From contig RFHL01000593.1 of assembly GCA_003696875.1 (NCBI GenBank), positions 1 through 7,241 of the forward strand: a stretch of 7,241 nucleotides of DNA. The letters run 5' to 3'. A model generated the notes under the pieces. That model made no database searches and was not told the DNA's origin. It saw nothing but the letters and a program-made list of their open reading frames with translations. This document shows, piece by piece, positions 6,033-7,241 of the stretch (position 1 is its first letter; each line of letters starts with the position of its first letter). The stretch is from Bacteroidota bacterium (GTDB lineage Bacteria > Bacteroidota > Bacteroidia > J057). The position numbers and the translations under genes are program-made.

Positions 6033-7190
6033 TCAAGTCAGGCCACCATCCTCTGCCGAGGAGGCCTCGGCTGCCGGCGCTTCGCTCCGAAAATCTGAGC
6101 GAAGGTGCAGATCCCGCTGCGGGAAGGGGATGCGGATATCGGCCCGGCGAAACTCGGCTTCGATCTTGAAACGCAGATCCGACTTGATGTCCTCGTAGGC
6201 ATAGGTGTGGTTGGTCCAGAATAGCAGCTCAAAGTTGAGCGAGGAATCCCCAAACTCCGTGAACCGCACCCGCGGTTCGGGCGTTTTCAGCACCAGGCCA
6301 TGCGAGTTGGCCGCCCGGATCAGCGCCCGGCGCACCTTGTCCAGATCCGAACCGTAGGCCACGCCCACCCCCACATGAAATCGGGTCTCCCGGTCATTGA
6401 AGTTCCAGTTGACCACATCCGTGCTCGTGATCTTGGAGTTGGGCACAATCACCGAAACCGAGTCCAGACTCTCCACAATGGTGGTCCGCAGCCGGATCTC
6501 CATCACCTTCCCCTCCAGCTTCAGGCTGTGAATATAGACCATATCCCCCACCTCCATCGTCCCCTCAAAGAGGATGATGATCCCGCTCACCAGATCGTCA
6601 AAGACGTGCTGCAACGCCAGCCCCACCCCCACAAAGAGGGCCGCCGAGGAGGCAATCAACCAGTTCAGGTTGATGTGCAGACTGTTCAGGATCAGGAAGA
6701 TCGCCACCACATAGACGATGTACTTAAAGATCTGATACACCGCCTGCCGCCGCCCCTGATCCAGGGCAATCCGCGTCTTGGCCCCCGACTCCACAAAGAG
6801 ACGGTGAAAGTACCAGACCCCCAGACGCGCGGCCACGACGATGACCACCGCCGTCACCACATTGATCACCTTCACCTCGTTCTTCTCCGGCAGGCTAAAC
6901 AAGCGCCGCTCCAGTAGCGCCCCCAGCTCAAAGCCCAGCGTGGTCACCGCCAGCAGAGCGCCCAGCCCCAGAATCACCCGCCTCAGCAGGCGGCGGATTC
7001 CCTTGCGGCGGTCATCCTCCAGCGACAACTTCCGAAACCAGGTCGACCGCCGCAGCGCCCGGTCCACCAGCCAGCGCACCCAGATGGTCCCCAGCAGCAC
7101 CGTTACAAAGCCGATCAGGTTCAGTACCCGGAGCTGATAAGCTCCCAGTTCCAGTACCACCGTTTCCAAAAAGGCATTGATCTGATCCAT
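6033..7190 (-). CDS. MscS-family mechanosensitive ion channel protein
   Basis: This is a small-conductance mechanosensitive channel of the inner membrane; such proteins open under membrane tension during osmotic downshock and release solutes. The 385-residue product has five likely membrane segments: about 20-41, 70-92, 107-128, 153-171 and the pore helix 176-207 (LFVGVGLALQHVFDDL, then VSGIIILFEG). A beta domain follows at about 210-265 (GDMVYI, EGKVMEIRLRTT, VIVPNSKI), then the alpha/beta C-terminal domain at about 266-362 ending in RIPFPQRDLHL, the family ending. A 20-residue Ala/Glu-rich tail closes it. With 99 more residues than E. coli MscS (286) and two additional N-terminal helices, it belongs to the longer MscS-like group (YbdG-like in layout) rather than being MscS itself. 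Aligning its LALQ motif with MscS suggests Leu191 matches pore Leu109 and His195 the Gly113 hinge; this is my alignment only. The ATG at 7188-7190 lacks a Shine-Dalgarno; the gene probably forms its own transcription unit. Confidence 0.93.
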   Translation of the reverse strand: MDQINAFLETVVLELGAYQLRVLNLIGFVTVLLGTIWVRWLVDRALRRSTWFRKLSLEDDRRKGIRRLLRRVILGLGALLAVTTLGFELGALLERRLFSLPEKNEVKVINVVTAVVIVVAARLGVWYFHRLFVESGAKTRIALDQGRRQAVYQIFKYIVYVVAIFLILNSLHINLNWLIASSAALFVGVGLALQHVFDDLVSGIIILFEGTMEVGDMVYIHSLKLEGKVMEIRLRTTIVESLDSVSVIVPNSKITSTDVVNWNFNDRETRFHVGVGVAYGSDLDKVRRALIRAANSHGLVLKTPEPRVRFTEFGDSSLNFELLFWTNHTYAYEDIKSDLRFKIEAEFRRADIRIPFPQRDLHLRSDFRSEAPAAEASSAEDGGLT

Positions 7191-7226
7191 AACCCGTGCC
7201 AGACAGCGGAAAGTCGCCCGCCGCCG

Positions 7227-7234
7227 CCAATATA
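7227..7234 (-). promoter_or_regulatory. Possible -7 element upstream of the channel gene
   Basis: On the minus strand TATATTGG matches 7 of 8 positions of TAnnTTTG, 36 bases upstream of the channel ATG. The corresponding -33 element would lie beyond the window edge, so this cannot be confirmed here. Confidence 0.3.
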
Positions 7235-7241
7235 CGAAAGC

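Noticed and set aside
6300..6917. A 205-codon His/Pro-rich open frame on the + strand opposite the channel gene
   Set aside because: Antisense shadow of the MscS-family gene; the repeated His/Pro/Arg composition comes from the complementary codons of a membrane protein.

Overview
The window looks like a chromosomal segment from a fairly GC-rich member of the Bacteroidota, possibly close to Lewinella and other Saprospiria. Three things point there. The sequence upstream of rpsO contains a Bacteroidota-type promoter (TTTG, 19 bp, TATATTTG, against the TAnnTTTG -7 consensus). None of the three complete genes has a clear Shine-Dalgarno sequence. The S15, PNPase and decayed kinase sequences resemble Bacteroidota versions. 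The phylum is well supported; the class is a guess from remembered family sequences.

Layout: bases 1-2504 (+) hold the 3' part of a large GH116/DUF608 glycoside hydrolase whose start lies outside the window. Converging on it, 2512-2985 (-) is a decayed piece of a HisKA_2-type sensor histidine kinase: its N box and G box are recognisable, but the reading is spread over all three minus frames with an internal stop. Inside it lies a perfect 15-bp inverted repeat (2611-2644), exactly where one frameshift is needed. Bases 2986-3298 are AT-richer and hold no gene I can support.

Bases 3299-7190 form a minus-strand housekeeping block. Reading 5' to 3' on the minus strand it runs: an MscS-family mechanosensitive channel; a probable terminator that runs into the next promoter; rpsO (ribosomal protein S15); a strong hairpin with a T-tract; pnp (polynucleotide phosphorylase); and a hairpin terminator. 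The rpsO-pnp pairing, with a hairpin between them, is the arrangement also known in Escherichia coli, where S15 synthesis and RNA decay are transcriptionally coupled.

I found no phage, CRISPR, insertion sequence, tRNA/rRNA or defence system, and no clearly new multi-gene system. The points most worth a second look are the kinase pseudogene with its palindrome-associated frameshift, and the GH116 protein, which seems to have Ser where the catalytic nucleophile Glu is expected.
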